Shown here: positions 45,701-53,624 of the stretch, piece by piece
How positions within the stretch are numbered: position 1 is the stretch's first letter
Layout of the letters: each line of letters begins with the position of its first letter
Assembly: GCF_019429565.1 (NCBI RefSeq)
Contig: NZ_JAHXSA010000001.1
Span: forward strand, 1,364,001-1,428,000
Length of the DNA: 64,000 bases
Source of the DNA: Schaalia sp. ORNL0103
Lineage (GTDB): Bacteria; Actinomycetota; Actinomycetes; Actinomycetales; Actinomycetaceae
Direction of reading: 5' to 3'
The notes under the pieces: generated by a model
What the model saw: only the letters and a program-made list of their open reading frames with translations
Databases searched by the model: none
Told to the model about the DNA's origin: nothing
Program-made: the position numbers and the translations under genes

Positions 45701-46187
45701 TGCGCACGGTCTGGTAGGCGGAGCCCTTGTGGTTCCAGGCGCGCTGGACCATGAGGCCGTCCTCGAGGTCGGACACGGGGGTGCCGCCGAGCAGACCGTT
45801 GACCGTCTGGTGCGAGGCCTGCACGACCTCAAAGTCACCGGCGGTGCGCGGGCGGGTCTTGAGCTTCTCCTGGTCGCCCTGCCCCTGGCTCCACGTCTCC
45901 CAGCCTTCACGGCCTCGTCCGATGAGGACCCAGCCGCCGCCGTCCGTGGTCTGGTCGCAGAAGAACTGGCCGGGGGCCTCCATGGTGGAGGTCTGCAGCC
46001 AGTACGTTCCATTCTGGGAACGCGGGTCATTCTGCTTGATTTCCCAGCACGAGGCCGCAGCCGTAGCCTCGCTCAGGCCATCATGAAGCGGATCGGCGGC
46101 CGCGTGGGCAGCCGGGGAGAATGCAAGCACGCTCAGGCCGGTCACTGATGCCAGTCCGAGCGCCAAGCAACGGCGCATAAAACTCAT
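42723..46187 (-). CDS. Giant secreted protein B: fibrinogen-like, delta-60 repeats, FnIII, two beta-sandwiches
   Basis: A 1154-residue exported protein. A signal peptide ends near PAAHAAA (residue 30). Residues ~46-110 read SCWEIKQNDPRSQNGTYWLQ and FFCDQTTDGGGWVLIGRG, the opening of a fibrinogen C-terminal-like domain. About 300-690 holds delta-60-type propeller repeats (MYVGGNFTGVQ, LLVAGDFTKVNG, IYLGGIFTHF). A FnIII domain follows at ~705-795. Two beta-sandwich domains with DDGAV(V/I)YVNG flank a Pro/Glu linker. There is no LPXTG or C-terminal membrane anchor. It is 226 bp downstream of its paralog, and overlaps or abuts a glycosyltransferase start. Adhesin or matrix role is inference. Confidence 0.85.
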   Translation of the reverse strand: MSFMRRCLALGLASVTGLSVLAFSPAAHAAADPLHDGLSEATAAASCWEIKQNDPRSQNGTYWLQTSTMEAPGQFFCDQTTDGGGWVLIGRGREGWETWSQGQGDQEKLKTRPRTAGDFEVVQASHQTVNGLLGGTPVSDLEDGLMVQRAWNHKGSAYQTVRMRFPKMRDFIWPFKSAHPVDVKFNRESWVNGGIVWAGFGTNTGWGYVNLIASAQNKYTLGWGYGPLATSWADTSSSTSYFHYNGSIINPYAEAYVRPQLRSTDASFRAIGDGGTPAKKQKATASEFASPMSWGVTGNLNGSYKEGNIQVQAFEQIGSTMYVGGNFTGVQKGKNGKEIASSGLAGFDATTGEWNGQTFSFNNQVKDLAELPGGKLLVAGDFTKVNGETHVGTVLIDPATGQIDPSWTLQARTGTNGGRVSVKSIKIINDHIYLGGIFTHFQGNGASWTYARNGARLDINGKPDRSWNPEFNGTVIDIDVDENETYYYAAGYFTRAHNRVVENAGRLSTAAGAELDQSWTFRHSYLIGKYQQTVTARNGRVYFGGSQHSLFGYNSDTMTRTSGSITMNNGGDLQASTRSATGVVYASCHCSDFTFQDAYQYLTLGTTWTRADEIQWVGGWDEATGRQLGWTPYRLGSQRFTGAWALEMADDGALWAGGDFNYSYTSLTAGQWSGGFVRMPARDATAPAVPANLRASGGNSKEVTLKWSSVPGAVSYDILRDDRPIATTTSNSVTVPLGGKNRFFVRAVASDGLRGASTHVYTVGSNGKPTQPDDATLLVDEDDTWAYHWSTDPVAENWAQTSFDDSAWSRGASPIGYGGPGLNTTLTPGAAKNRPVTTYARVNFTVADPSAIGGVNVAVTADDGAVVYVNGNEVARQRMADGAVDASTFANASVSTPAARADRQLVFVPADKLVAGTNTLAVETHLNYRSSSSMTIDGMVKVVTKGDEPAPEPAPDPEPAPQPQPEVPLTPDPDKPLEVLDVSAFNFGNFLYPGMYWNYWNSKEAPDPAWNSTADLSSWKHGASPLGWGDRDAGTPFTMPAADRAITNYFVRDVNFGTLSADFEVILNVRVDDGAVIYVNGTEIKRVNMPEGTIDANTRASSNVGLAAAKNNLVRITVPRKVLKDGINRIAVESHANYAKASSVTFDLTASLVR

Positions 46188-46413
46188 GGGGTCCTCACAG
46201 GTATTGCGTAAATAGTTACTTCTATAGTGTCACGATAATTGCCACCGTTCAACCACTTGGTTAGGACCGGGCGGGAGTCGTTTACCACATACAAGTCAAC
46301 CCCTGCCGAAACGGCAGGGGTTGGACCTGTCAGCACGATTCACGAGCTGGATCGAACCATTTTCACTGGCTCACACCTCGTGCAAACTCGTGCGAAGAAA
46401 GACGATTCTTTCC
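46188..46413. other. Spacer between the two giant exoprotein genes
   Basis: It holds the terminator at 46297-46323 and, near 46204-46219, the motif TTGCGTAAATAGTTAC that recurs upstream of the paralog (49901-49916). Gene B therefore probably has its own promoter here. Confidence 0.55.
46297..46323 (-). terminator. Terminator between the two exoprotein genes
   Basis: CAACCCCTGCCG pairs perfectly with CGGCAGGGGTTG across AAA, downstream of the 46414 gene. Confidence 0.88.
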
Positions 46414-49400
46414 TTATTTTGCAAGAGTTGCGTTCAGGTCGAAGGTCATCGAGGGCGAGCCCTTGTAGTTGAGGTGCTCCTCGACGCCGATGCGGTTGAC
46501 GCCGCTCGTCAAGAGGCTCGCAGGGATGGTGACCTCGAGCAGATCGGAGGCTGCCTTGGCGGCGCTCACGGCCGAATTCGCGTAGGTCGTGTGAGTAATG
46601 TTGCCATCGGACATACGTTTCGTGTCGATGATCTTGTCATTGACTCGCAGGACGACGCCGTCATCCGCGCGCACCTTCACGGTCAGCGTGGTGTTCGGGG
46701 TGACCGCCCCCAGGTCGATGTCGCGCGCGAAGTAGTACGTCACCGCGCGGTCCTTCTTGGCAATATCGAGGGTGGTCACCGCGGCGGAGTCTCCCCAGCC
46801 GATCGGACCGGAACCGCGGTTCCAGCTCTGGAGGGAGCCGGTCGTGGCCCAGTCGGAGGCGGGGGCTTCCGTCGAGGTCCAGTAGTTCCACTCATCGCCG
46901 GTCTGGATGACCGTGCCGAACTTGACGGAGGCCGCGTTGATCGGCTGCGTCGCGTCGGTCGGATCGGTGCTGCGCTCGTCGGGAACAGAGCTGTTGTCGT
47001 CCGGTGTACCCTCCACGCGGAAGATGGAAGCCTGCATCGAGACGGTCGCGGTGCGCATGTAGTTGACGTGGGTTTCCACGGCGATCACGTTGTCACCGGT
47101 CTTCAGCGCCGATGCGGGGACGAAGACCTCGGAGGGGGATGCAGAGGCCGCAGCGAAGTTGGGAGCGGAGTCGGCGCGGGTCGTGTAGCTGACCGTGCCG
47201 GCACCCATGCGGGTACGGTCCACCTCGACGCCGTTGATGTAGACGACGGCACCATCGTCGGCCAGGTACTTGACGTTGATGCCCTTGAGGGCCTTCGCGT
47301 CGGCCACCTGGAAGTGCGTGCGGTAGTAGGTCGTCACGGGGCGCGAGCCCTTGGTGGCGATCTGGGTCGCGATCGCGGAGTCGCCGTAGCCCAGAGGCGC
47401 GGCGCCGGTCAGCCAGGCAGAGTCGTCGAACGAGGCCTGGGCCCAGTTATCGGGGGCGGCGCTGGCATCAGCGCGGTAGTTCCACGTGGCACCCGCTTCA
47501 AGGAGCACCGGGTTGGAGGCGTCCACCTGGCCGGGGGCCGGAGCGGTGTAGACCGCGGTGGTCGCGGAACGGTTGCCCTCAGCGTCAACGGCGCGCACGA
47601 AGTAGCGGTTCTCACCGCCGCGCGGCACCTCGACGCTCGTGGTCTCGGAGGTGGCGATCGGGCGATCGTCGCGCAGGATCTCGTAGGAGACTGCGTCGGA
47701 GACGCCTTCCCAGGCGAGGGTCACGGTGGAATCGTTCGACGCAGTGGAGCGCAGGAGGGAGGGCGCCTCGGGCGCGACGTTGTCACGGTTGTCGTATCGG
47801 GCAAAGCCGCCGTTCCACTGAGTGTGCGTGGCGTCGGTGTGGGAGAGGGTGAAGTCGCCGCCCACCCACAGGTTGCCGTAGTTATCGGTCTCAAGCGCCC
47901 AGGCGCCGGTCTTACGGAGCGAGGAGAGCTCGAAGGGGGTCCACTTGAGGCTCTCACCCGTGGCGGCGTTCCACGCGCCAACCCACTTGATCTCGTCGAC
48001 GCGCGACCAGGAGCCGTTCATCGACCAGACGTACATGTCCTGGTAGGCAGCGTCGGAGCAGTGGCAGGAGCCGTAGATGACGCCCTTGGAGGACACGGTG
48101 GTGGCCTGCAGGTCACCTCCCATGCTGAAGGTCATAGCACCGGAGACGCGCTGGTTGGTGGCAGCGTCGTAGCCGAACAGGTTGTGCTCGGAGCCGCCGA
48201 TGTAGACGCGGTTTCCGGCCGTGGCGATGGTCTGCTGGTACTTACCGGCAGTGGCGCTGGACGGCACGAAGTCGAAGTCCGTGTCCACGGCCGCGCCCGG
48301 CTGCGTGGAGAACTTGGCCGCGTACCAGGCGCGCTGGTTGCCGTGCGCCGTGGTGAAGTGGCCGCCCGCGTAGAAAGCGCTGTTCGCCTCGGAAACGCCA
48401 ACGGCCTGAACGGCACCGCTGATCTCGGGGTTCCACGAACGGTCCGGGCGCCCGCTCAGGGAGACGCGTCCAGCATTACGCGCGTAGACCCGGGAGCTGC
48501 CACCGCCGGAGAGGTGGGTGAAGGCACCACCCATGTAGACGTTGCCGTCGTAGTAGGTCAGGGCACGAACGCTCACGGCGCCGCCGCGCAGCGCGTTGGT
48601 GATCTGTAGGTCCCACGAGGGGTCGATCTGACCGGTCGAGGGATTGATGACAACGGTACCGGAGTGGGCCTCGCCGTTGACGCGGGTGAAGTCACCGCCG
48701 ACGAGGAGGCGGCCGTCAGGCAGGGCGAGGAGGGCCTTGACCTGCGCGTTGAAGTCGAAGGTCTGGCCGGTGAAGTCGCCGGTGGCCACGTCAAATGCGG
48801 CCAGGCCTCGAGAGGAGATCTCGGCGCCCTTCTCACCCTGCTTGACGCCGGTGAAGTTGCCGCCCACGTACATGGTGGAGCCGACCTGGGCGAAAGCCTG
48901 GACCTGGATGTTGCCTTCCTTCACGGAACCGTTGAGGTTGCCGCTCACGCCCCACGAGGTCTTGGCCGCATACGGGGAAACGGTAGCTGAGACCGTCGAG
49001 CCAGCCAGGCCCTCGTCGGGAATGCGGGTGAAGGCAGCCGAATCCGAGGAGATGCGCGGACGCACGTAGGCCTCGGCGTAGGGGAAGACCGTCAGGCCCG
49101 ACTTGCGGAAGAAGGAGGACGCCGAGGTGACGTCACCGGTCCAGTTGGAGGCGAGAGCGCCGTAACCCCAGCCCGTCTTCCAGCCCGTTGTACGGGCCGA
49201 GGGGTAGGTCTGCAGACCGTTCCACTCATTGTCATATCCGGTCAGGCCCCACATGAGGCCCGAGCGCCAGCCGCCCTTATCGAGCTGGACATTGACCGGG
49301 TGGGCCATCTTGAAGGGCCACACGAAGTCCGTCATCTTCGGGAACTGAAGATCCATGGTCTGGTAGGAGCGGCCCGACGCGCTCCACGAGCGCATGACGC

Positions 49401-49869
49401 GCACGCCGTCGACCTGGTCCTTGACCGGCTCATTGTTGAGGAGCTCGGTGACGGCCTTGTTGGAGAGCTGAACAACCTCGAAGTCATCGGAGGTCCGCGA
49501 GCGAGAGGTCAGCTTCGCGGGATCGCCCTTGCCGCCGCTCCAGGATTCCCATCCTTCACGGCCGCGGCCGATCAGGACCCAGCCGCCACCATCTGTCGTC
49601 TGGTCACAAAAGAACTGGGCGGGGTGATCCATCGCAGGCGTCTGGAGCCAGTATGCGCCGTCCGCTGCCTCGGGATTCCGCTGCTTAATGTCCCAGCACG
49701 ACGCGGCGGCCGTCGCGGCGCTCGAACCATCGCGAACAGCAGCCTGACCGGATGCCGAATCTCCCTGACCTGCACCAACAGCGTGAGCCATCGGAGCGAG
49801 CGCGAGGGAAGCGCAGGCGACAATCGGCGCAGTTGCAAGGATTGCAAGGCGCGAAATCACAGAAGCCAT
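46414..49869 (-). CDS. Giant secreted protein A: paralog of protein B
   Basis: A 1151-residue protein that matches protein B domain for domain. A signal peptide ends near PMAHAVG. The fibrinogen-like block has SCWDIKQRNPEAADGAYWLQ and FFCDQTTDGGGWVLIGRG. Delta-60 repeats include MYVGGNFTGVK and LLVGGDFTRVNG, followed by a FnIII domain (EAPSLLRSTASNDSTVTLAW), a beta-sandwich with LADDGAVVYINGVEVDRTRM, and a second with RADDGVVLRVNDKI. The final domain is more diverged than in B. I chose ATG 49869, at the signal peptide; the frame extends to 49923. No sortase signal. It follows the flippase gene on the same strand after a ~115-bp gap with a conserved upstream motif. Confidence 0.85.
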   Translation of the reverse strand: MASVISRLAILATAPIVACASLALAPMAHAVGAGQGDSASGQAAVRDGSSAATAAASCWDIKQRNPEAADGAYWLQTPAMDHPAQFFCDQTTDGGGWVLIGRGREGWESWSGGKGDPAKLTSRSRTSDDFEVVQLSNKAVTELLNNEPVKDQVDGVRVMRSWSASGRSYQTMDLQFPKMTDFVWPFKMAHPVNVQLDKGGWRSGLMWGLTGYDNEWNGLQTYPSARTTGWKTGWGYGALASNWTGDVTSASSFFRKSGLTVFPYAEAYVRPRISSDSAAFTRIPDEGLAGSTVSATVSPYAAKTSWGVSGNLNGSVKEGNIQVQAFAQVGSTMYVGGNFTGVKQGEKGAEISSRGLAAFDVATGDFTGQTFDFNAQVKALLALPDGRLLVGGDFTRVNGEAHSGTVVINPSTGQIDPSWDLQITNALRGGAVSVRALTYYDGNVYMGGAFTHLSGGGSSRVYARNAGRVSLSGRPDRSWNPEISGAVQAVGVSEANSAFYAGGHFTTAHGNQRAWYAAKFSTQPGAAVDTDFDFVPSSATAGKYQQTIATAGNRVYIGGSEHNLFGYDAATNQRVSGAMTFSMGGDLQATTVSSKGVIYGSCHCSDAAYQDMYVWSMNGSWSRVDEIKWVGAWNAATGESLKWTPFELSSLRKTGAWALETDNYGNLWVGGDFTLSHTDATHTQWNGGFARYDNRDNVAPEAPSLLRSTASNDSTVTLAWEGVSDAVSYEILRDDRPIATSETTSVEVPRGGENRYFVRAVDAEGNRSATTAVYTAPAPGQVDASNPVLLEAGATWNYRADASAAPDNWAQASFDDSAWLTGAAPLGYGDSAIATQIATKGSRPVTTYYRTHFQVADAKALKGINVKYLADDGAVVYINGVEVDRTRMGAGTVSYTTRADSAPNFAAASASPSEVFVPASALKTGDNVIAVETHVNYMRTATVSMQASIFRVEGTPDDNSSVPDERSTDPTDATQPINAASVKFGTVIQTGDEWNYWTSTEAPASDWATTGSLQSWNRGSGPIGWGDSAAVTTLDIAKKDRAVTYYFARDIDLGAVTPNTTLTVKVRADDGVVLRVNDKIIDTKRMSDGNITHTTYANSAVSAAKAASDLLEVTIPASLLTSGVNRIGVEEHLNYKGSPSMTFDLNATLAK

Positions 49870-49985
49870 GACACGACCTTTCGGAGGGAATGGAAACTTG
49901 TTGCATAAATAATTACACAACAATCCCCATCAGATCAACCGAATGGTCAAGTCAAACTTTCACAGGTGCATCACGCGCCCCATCC

Positions 49986-51473
49986 CTACCCCCGACGACG
50001 CCTCGCCAGGGACCCAAGTCCCGACAGGTGCAGACGATCCCTAAACATCCAGCAAACACAAGCGAAAACCAGGACCGAGAGCACCGATCCGCCAATGGTC
50101 GCAACGAAAGAATCACGCCCCAGCCACCACGCTATACACTCGCCCGGAATCACCGCAGATACGCACACAACCAGGATCGGCTTGACCACTTCTGACAATT
50201 TCGGTGTCACACCAATAAACCGCGAGACCTGAACGGTTGCCATGGCTGCGTCAAGCACCATGCACACGGCCCAGACGATCGCCGCAGCGACCATTCCTCC
50301 GCGAGGAATAAAGATGACGTTACCCACAACGTTGAGGGTAAGGACCACGATCTTGTTGACCGCTGCCCACCCGGAGCGTCCACTCATGATGAGCAACGAG
50401 TGAATGTTTCCCGCCATGAAAGTCACGATGGAGCCGACGCACAGGACGACGAGGACGTTCGCGCCGGGGGCAAAGCCGTCACCAAGGATGCGCATGAGCG
50501 CGGGCGCGTAGATCGCCATGAGGGCGTAGATAGGGGCAGCGAACAGAACGAGCCAGATCGAGGCCGTGCTGTAGAGGTCGCGCAGCTCCTTCGTCTTACC
50601 CTGGTGCAGGAGTTTGGAGAACTGCGGGGAAACGACCACCCGCAGAGCCGTGTCGACGACCATGCCCGCCTGGATGAAGCGAATGGCACCACCGTAGATG
50701 CCCGAAGCCGCATCGCCCGCCAGGAGACCGACGAGGAGCACGTCGAGCCACTGCAGCGCCTGCTCGAGGCCGGCGGTGAGGGTGCGGGGCAGAGCGAAGG
50801 ACACGACTTGACGACGCCGCTGGGCACTCGGCCAACGGCCCACCGAGTCGGCCGCCGAGGGCATATGCCTGAGCAGCAGCCACCACGCGGCAACGAGGAC
50901 GACGACGAAGGGCAGCGCCCACGCGACTGACACGAAGGCCAGCGACCCGGTGAAAGCGGCCGCGAGGGCAACGAGGAGCGGGCGCAGGCCGGGCAGCAGC
51001 AGGTTCTGAACGAGGACGTACTCGCGCATGTTGCCGAGCGCCCGCAGAGCGGCGGATGCGACGAGGGTGAGGGCGCCGATCGGCACGAACCACAGCACCG
51101 CCCGCGTGGAGGCCGCAACCTGCGCGTTCCAGATCAAGGGAGCCACGGCCTCGAGAATGAGGACGCACACAGTGGAGACGCCCACCGTCATGGAGGCCAT
51201 GAAGGACAGGGTCGCGCGGATCTCCTCGGGAGCATCCAGGGACAGGCGAGGCATCAGGTAGATGGCGGTCGAGTCGAGGCCTACCTTGGCCAGGGCCATG
51301 ACGATCGCGAAGACACCGGTTGCCTGGGTGACGATACCCGCACCCTCGGCACCCAGCATGCGCGACAGGATGATCGTGAACGCGAAGCCCAGGACCGCGG
51401 AGGCAGCCGCTCCGATGAAGCCAACGATGCCGCCGCGCGCGAGGGAACGCCTGGCTTGATTTGCCTCACTCAT
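49986..51473 (-). CDS. Wzx-type polysaccharide flippase (MATE/MVF superfamily)
   Basis: A 495-residue membrane protein with 12-14 hydrophobic helices. It begins RRSLARGGIVGFIGAAASAV, with ILSRMLGAEGAGIVTQATGVF in the first helices, the pattern of the polysaccharide-specific MVF family. It would move lipid-linked repeat units across the membrane. It is divergent from the 51533 gene, with a 59-bp gap, so its promoter is there. The downstream exoprotein gene A is on the same strand. Confidence 0.92.
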   Translation of the reverse strand: MSEANQARRSLARGGIVGFIGAAASAVLGFAFTIILSRMLGAEGAGIVTQATGVFAIVMALAKVGLDSTAIYLMPRLSLDAPEEIRATLSFMASMTVGVSTVCVLILEAVAPLIWNAQVAASTRAVLWFVPIGALTLVASAALRALGNMREYVLVQNLLLPGLRPLLVALAAAFTGSLAFVSVAWALPFVVVLVAAWWLLLRHMPSAADSVGRWPSAQRRRQVVSFALPRTLTAGLEQALQWLDVLLVGLLAGDAASGIYGGAIRFIQAGMVVDTALRVVVSPQFSKLLHQGKTKELRDLYSTASIWLVLFAAPIYALMAIYAPALMRILGDGFAPGANVLVVLCVGSIVTFMAGNIHSLLIMSGRSGWAAVNKIVVLTLNVVGNVIFIPRGGMVAAAIVWAVCMVLDAAMATVQVSRFIGVTPKLSEVVKPILVVCVSAVIPGECIAWWLGRDSFVATIGGSVLSVLVFACVCWMFRDRLHLSGLGSLARRRRG

Positions 51474-51532
51474 GATTAACCTTCCCGCTACCGCGCGGTA
51501 GCCTTTCTCTATAACCTACCGATGGGATACAC

Positions 51533-52186
51533 ATGGACTTCATCAACTCGCTCTCCCCTACCCGCAAGAAGAGCCTGCTGGCAGCCGCGATTCTCCTCAT
51601 CATTGCGCTCGTCATCGCCGGCTTCCTGCGCCTGACGGGCTCCTCTGAGACGGATGCGGCCGCCTCCGCGGCGTCCGGCGCGCAGAGCACCGAGGAGGAC
51701 CCGCAGTCCGACATCCCGCAGTCCGTCGCGAAGACCATCGCCCCGCAGTCGGGCGGACCCGCAAACGAATCCGGTTCACTGGCCACGGACGCCGAGGCCG
51801 CCGGGCAGGCCACCTTCGTCATGAACACCCTGTGGGACGCGTACACGGACCCCGAGCAGGCTCGTGCGACCGACCTGTCTTCCGTGCTCACTGCCTCGGC
51901 GCTGGAGGAGTTCGACGCGCAGGCTCTCGAGTGGACGAGGGACGGCACCCACACCACCGGCTCACCCACCCTCGAGGACGTGCACATCCTCAGCGATGAC
52001 GGTGCCGGAAACGTCACGGTCTCGGCGTGCGTCGACTCTTCTAACGTTCGCGTCCTCAACGACGCGGGAACTGCGCTGACGGACGACACGACCATGACCC
52101 GCGCCCTCACCTATTTTCTGTTTGTGAAGGACGGCGGCGCGTGGAAGCTGTCCGGCTTCTCGTTCCCCGACGACCCGACTTGTTGA
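51533..52186 (+). CDS. Membrane-anchored protein of unknown function
   Basis: A 217-residue protein. A short cytoplasmic start and one transmembrane helix (KSLLAAAILLIIALVIAGFL) are followed by a Ser/Ala/Glu-rich stretch and a C-terminal domain (ATFVMNTLWDAYTDPEQARA ... YFLFVKDGGAWKLSGFSF) that resembles NTF2-like or Mce-associated exported domains. Its last 80 bp overlap the 3' end of the Wzy gene on the opposite strand. It is the only plus-strand gene within the polysaccharide locus. Function unknown. Confidence 0.8.
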   Translation: MDFINSLSPTRKKSLLAAAILLIIALVIAGFLRLTGSSETDAAASAASGAQSTEEDPQSDIPQSVAKTIAPQSGGPANESGSLATDAEAAGQATFVMNTLWDAYTDPEQARATDLSSVLTASALEEFDAQALEWTRDGTHTTGSPTLEDVHILSDDGAGNVTVSACVDSSNVRVLNDAGTALTDDTTMTRALTYFLFVKDGGAWKLSGFSFPDDPTC

Positions 52187-53624
52187 GTCGAGCAAGCATG
52201 TCAGTGGCAAAAGCCCCGTCGTTCGCGGCGGGGCTTGTCCATTGCCCCATGCGCACCGCGCGCTTGGCACGAACGGTCCCGGCGACGCTACCAGCGTTCG
52301 CGCGACCATCGCGCTCGACCTCGGCGCGCTTGATCGGATCGCTCTCCTCCTCGAGGTGACGCGACAGGAGCGCCACCGCGACGACGGAGATCATGAGGCC
52401 GGTGTTCATGCCGTAGTAGAACTGCTCCACCAGGGTCGCCAGGATGATGCCGCCCAAGATCGAGCCGTACACGTCCGTGGCTCGCCAGATGCGCGGGAAC
52501 ATGCGCAGGAACAAAGCGAGGAACAGCGCCAGGCCGACCAGGCCGTAGGAGAAGATGACCGTCCAGAACTGGCCCTGCGTGCCCAGAGAGGGCAGCCACG
52601 GCGAGGCCGAGGGACGCGGGGCGCCGAAGCCCAGGAGCGGGGACTGCTGGAGCTCGTAGAGCGTCTCGAGGTAGTTGGAGGCACGGTCTTCCGTCGAGGA
52701 AGAGGCCGCGACGCGTTCAAGGAGCGACTGCGAGGCCGGGGTGGCCAGCCACGCGATCACACCCACGACGATGGCCGCGACAATACCCAGGACGGTACGC
52801 CAGGCTCCCGCGCGCAGGCGCTGGAAACCCACCCACACGACGATGACGATGAGGCCGATATACATGCCGCGGTTGAGCGTCGCGGCTGCCGGGATAACCG
52901 ACAGCGCGCACACGGCGGCCACGATGAAACGCCACTTGGAGCGCTCGCGCCACAGCACGTAGGCGAAGACGAGCGCGAGCGGGAAGATCAGCGAGTAGAC
53001 GTTGCCGTAGGTGTTGGAGTAGATGAAGGGGGCCGACGGGCGCGGGTCGGAGAGGATCCACGACGAGGGGTTCCACTGGGTGGTCGCGCGCTTCGTGAAC
53101 TCCTTGACGAAGTCGTTGGAGTGCAGGGCTCGCGGCACCAGGTAGTACATGAGCGTCTTGAAGCGCAGCGTCGGCGCCGCCATGGCGATAAAGCCACCGA
53201 TGGTGGTCGACGCCAGGAAGCCCCACATCGTGCCGGTAATCGTGCGCACACTCAGTGACTTGCGCGCATTGAAGGCATAGACCGCGAAGATACCAGGCGA
53301 GATCTCCAGCAGGAAGCGGTAGAACGCGCCAATGACGCGCCCGCCCGTGTCGAGCATCGTCATCGAGGCCAGCACCCACGCCAGGAAGAACACCCACAGG
53401 ATGGATCCGGGCGGGAAGCGCAGGCCGTGTCGGCCGATCATGAACACGAGCATGATCGACGCGAACAGCGGCCACATCAGGTCACCGGAGCCGAGAACCC
53501 ACCACAGGAAGTACGCCGAATAGGCCACGACGAAGGGCCACGCAGGCAGATCCTGCGCGTCCTCTCGTAGCGGCCCGATTTGGGCGGGGGCGGGTTTGGC
53601 CCAGATTCCTCGGCGTGGGCTCAC
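52107..53624 (-). CDS. O-antigen polymerase/ligase-like membrane protein (Wzy-like)
   Basis: A 505-residue protein with about ten transmembrane helices, a large external loop (~residues 150-215, TLRFKTLMYYLVPRALHSND) and the family block around YELQQSPLLGFGAPRPSASP, which carries the G-G/A-R region of Wzy_C proteins. It probably polymerises repeat units. It overlaps the GT2 start by 4 bp. Its last ~130 residues are charged and cytoplasmic, and the 3' end overlaps the convergent 51533 gene by 80 bp and contains a hairpin at 52211-52236. Confidence 0.85.
   Translation of the reverse strand: MSPRRGIWAKPAPAQIGPLREDAQDLPAWPFVVAYSAYFLWWVLGSGDLMWPLFASIMLVFMIGRHGLRFPPGSILWVFFLAWVLASMTMLDTGGRVIGAFYRFLLEISPGIFAVYAFNARKSLSVRTITGTMWGFLASTTIGGFIAMAAPTLRFKTLMYYLVPRALHSNDFVKEFTKRATTQWNPSSWILSDPRPSAPFIYSNTYGNVYSLIFPLALVFAYVLWRERSKWRFIVAAVCALSVIPAAATLNRGMYIGLIVIVVWVGFQRLRAGAWRTVLGIVAAIVVGVIAWLATPASQSLLERVAASSSTEDRASNYLETLYELQQSPLLGFGAPRPSASPWLPSLGTQGQFWTVIFSYGLVGLALFLALFLRMFPRIWRATDVYGSILGGIILATLVEQFYYGMNTGLMISVVAVALLSRHLEEESDPIKRAEVERDGRANAGSVAGTVRAKRAVRMGQWTSPAANDGAFATDMLARLNKSGRRGTRSRTASTRRRPSQTENR
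52211..52236. terminator. Hairpin with UUCG tetraloop inside the wzy 3' end
   Basis: AAGCCCCGTCG and CGGCGGGGCTT pair around TTCG. It lies 25 bp after the plus-strand stop at 52186 and in wzy coding sequence. Followed by TTTTGCC on the minus strand, and by no T-run on the plus strand. Confidence 0.6.

Noticed and set aside
46321-48609. 762-codon plus-strand frame
   Set aside because: Antisense to exoprotein A, which has a signal peptide and clear domains.
42723-49869. Sortase-anchored surface proteins
   Set aside because: Both exoproteins end without LPXTG-type motif, hydrophobic helix or basic tail.
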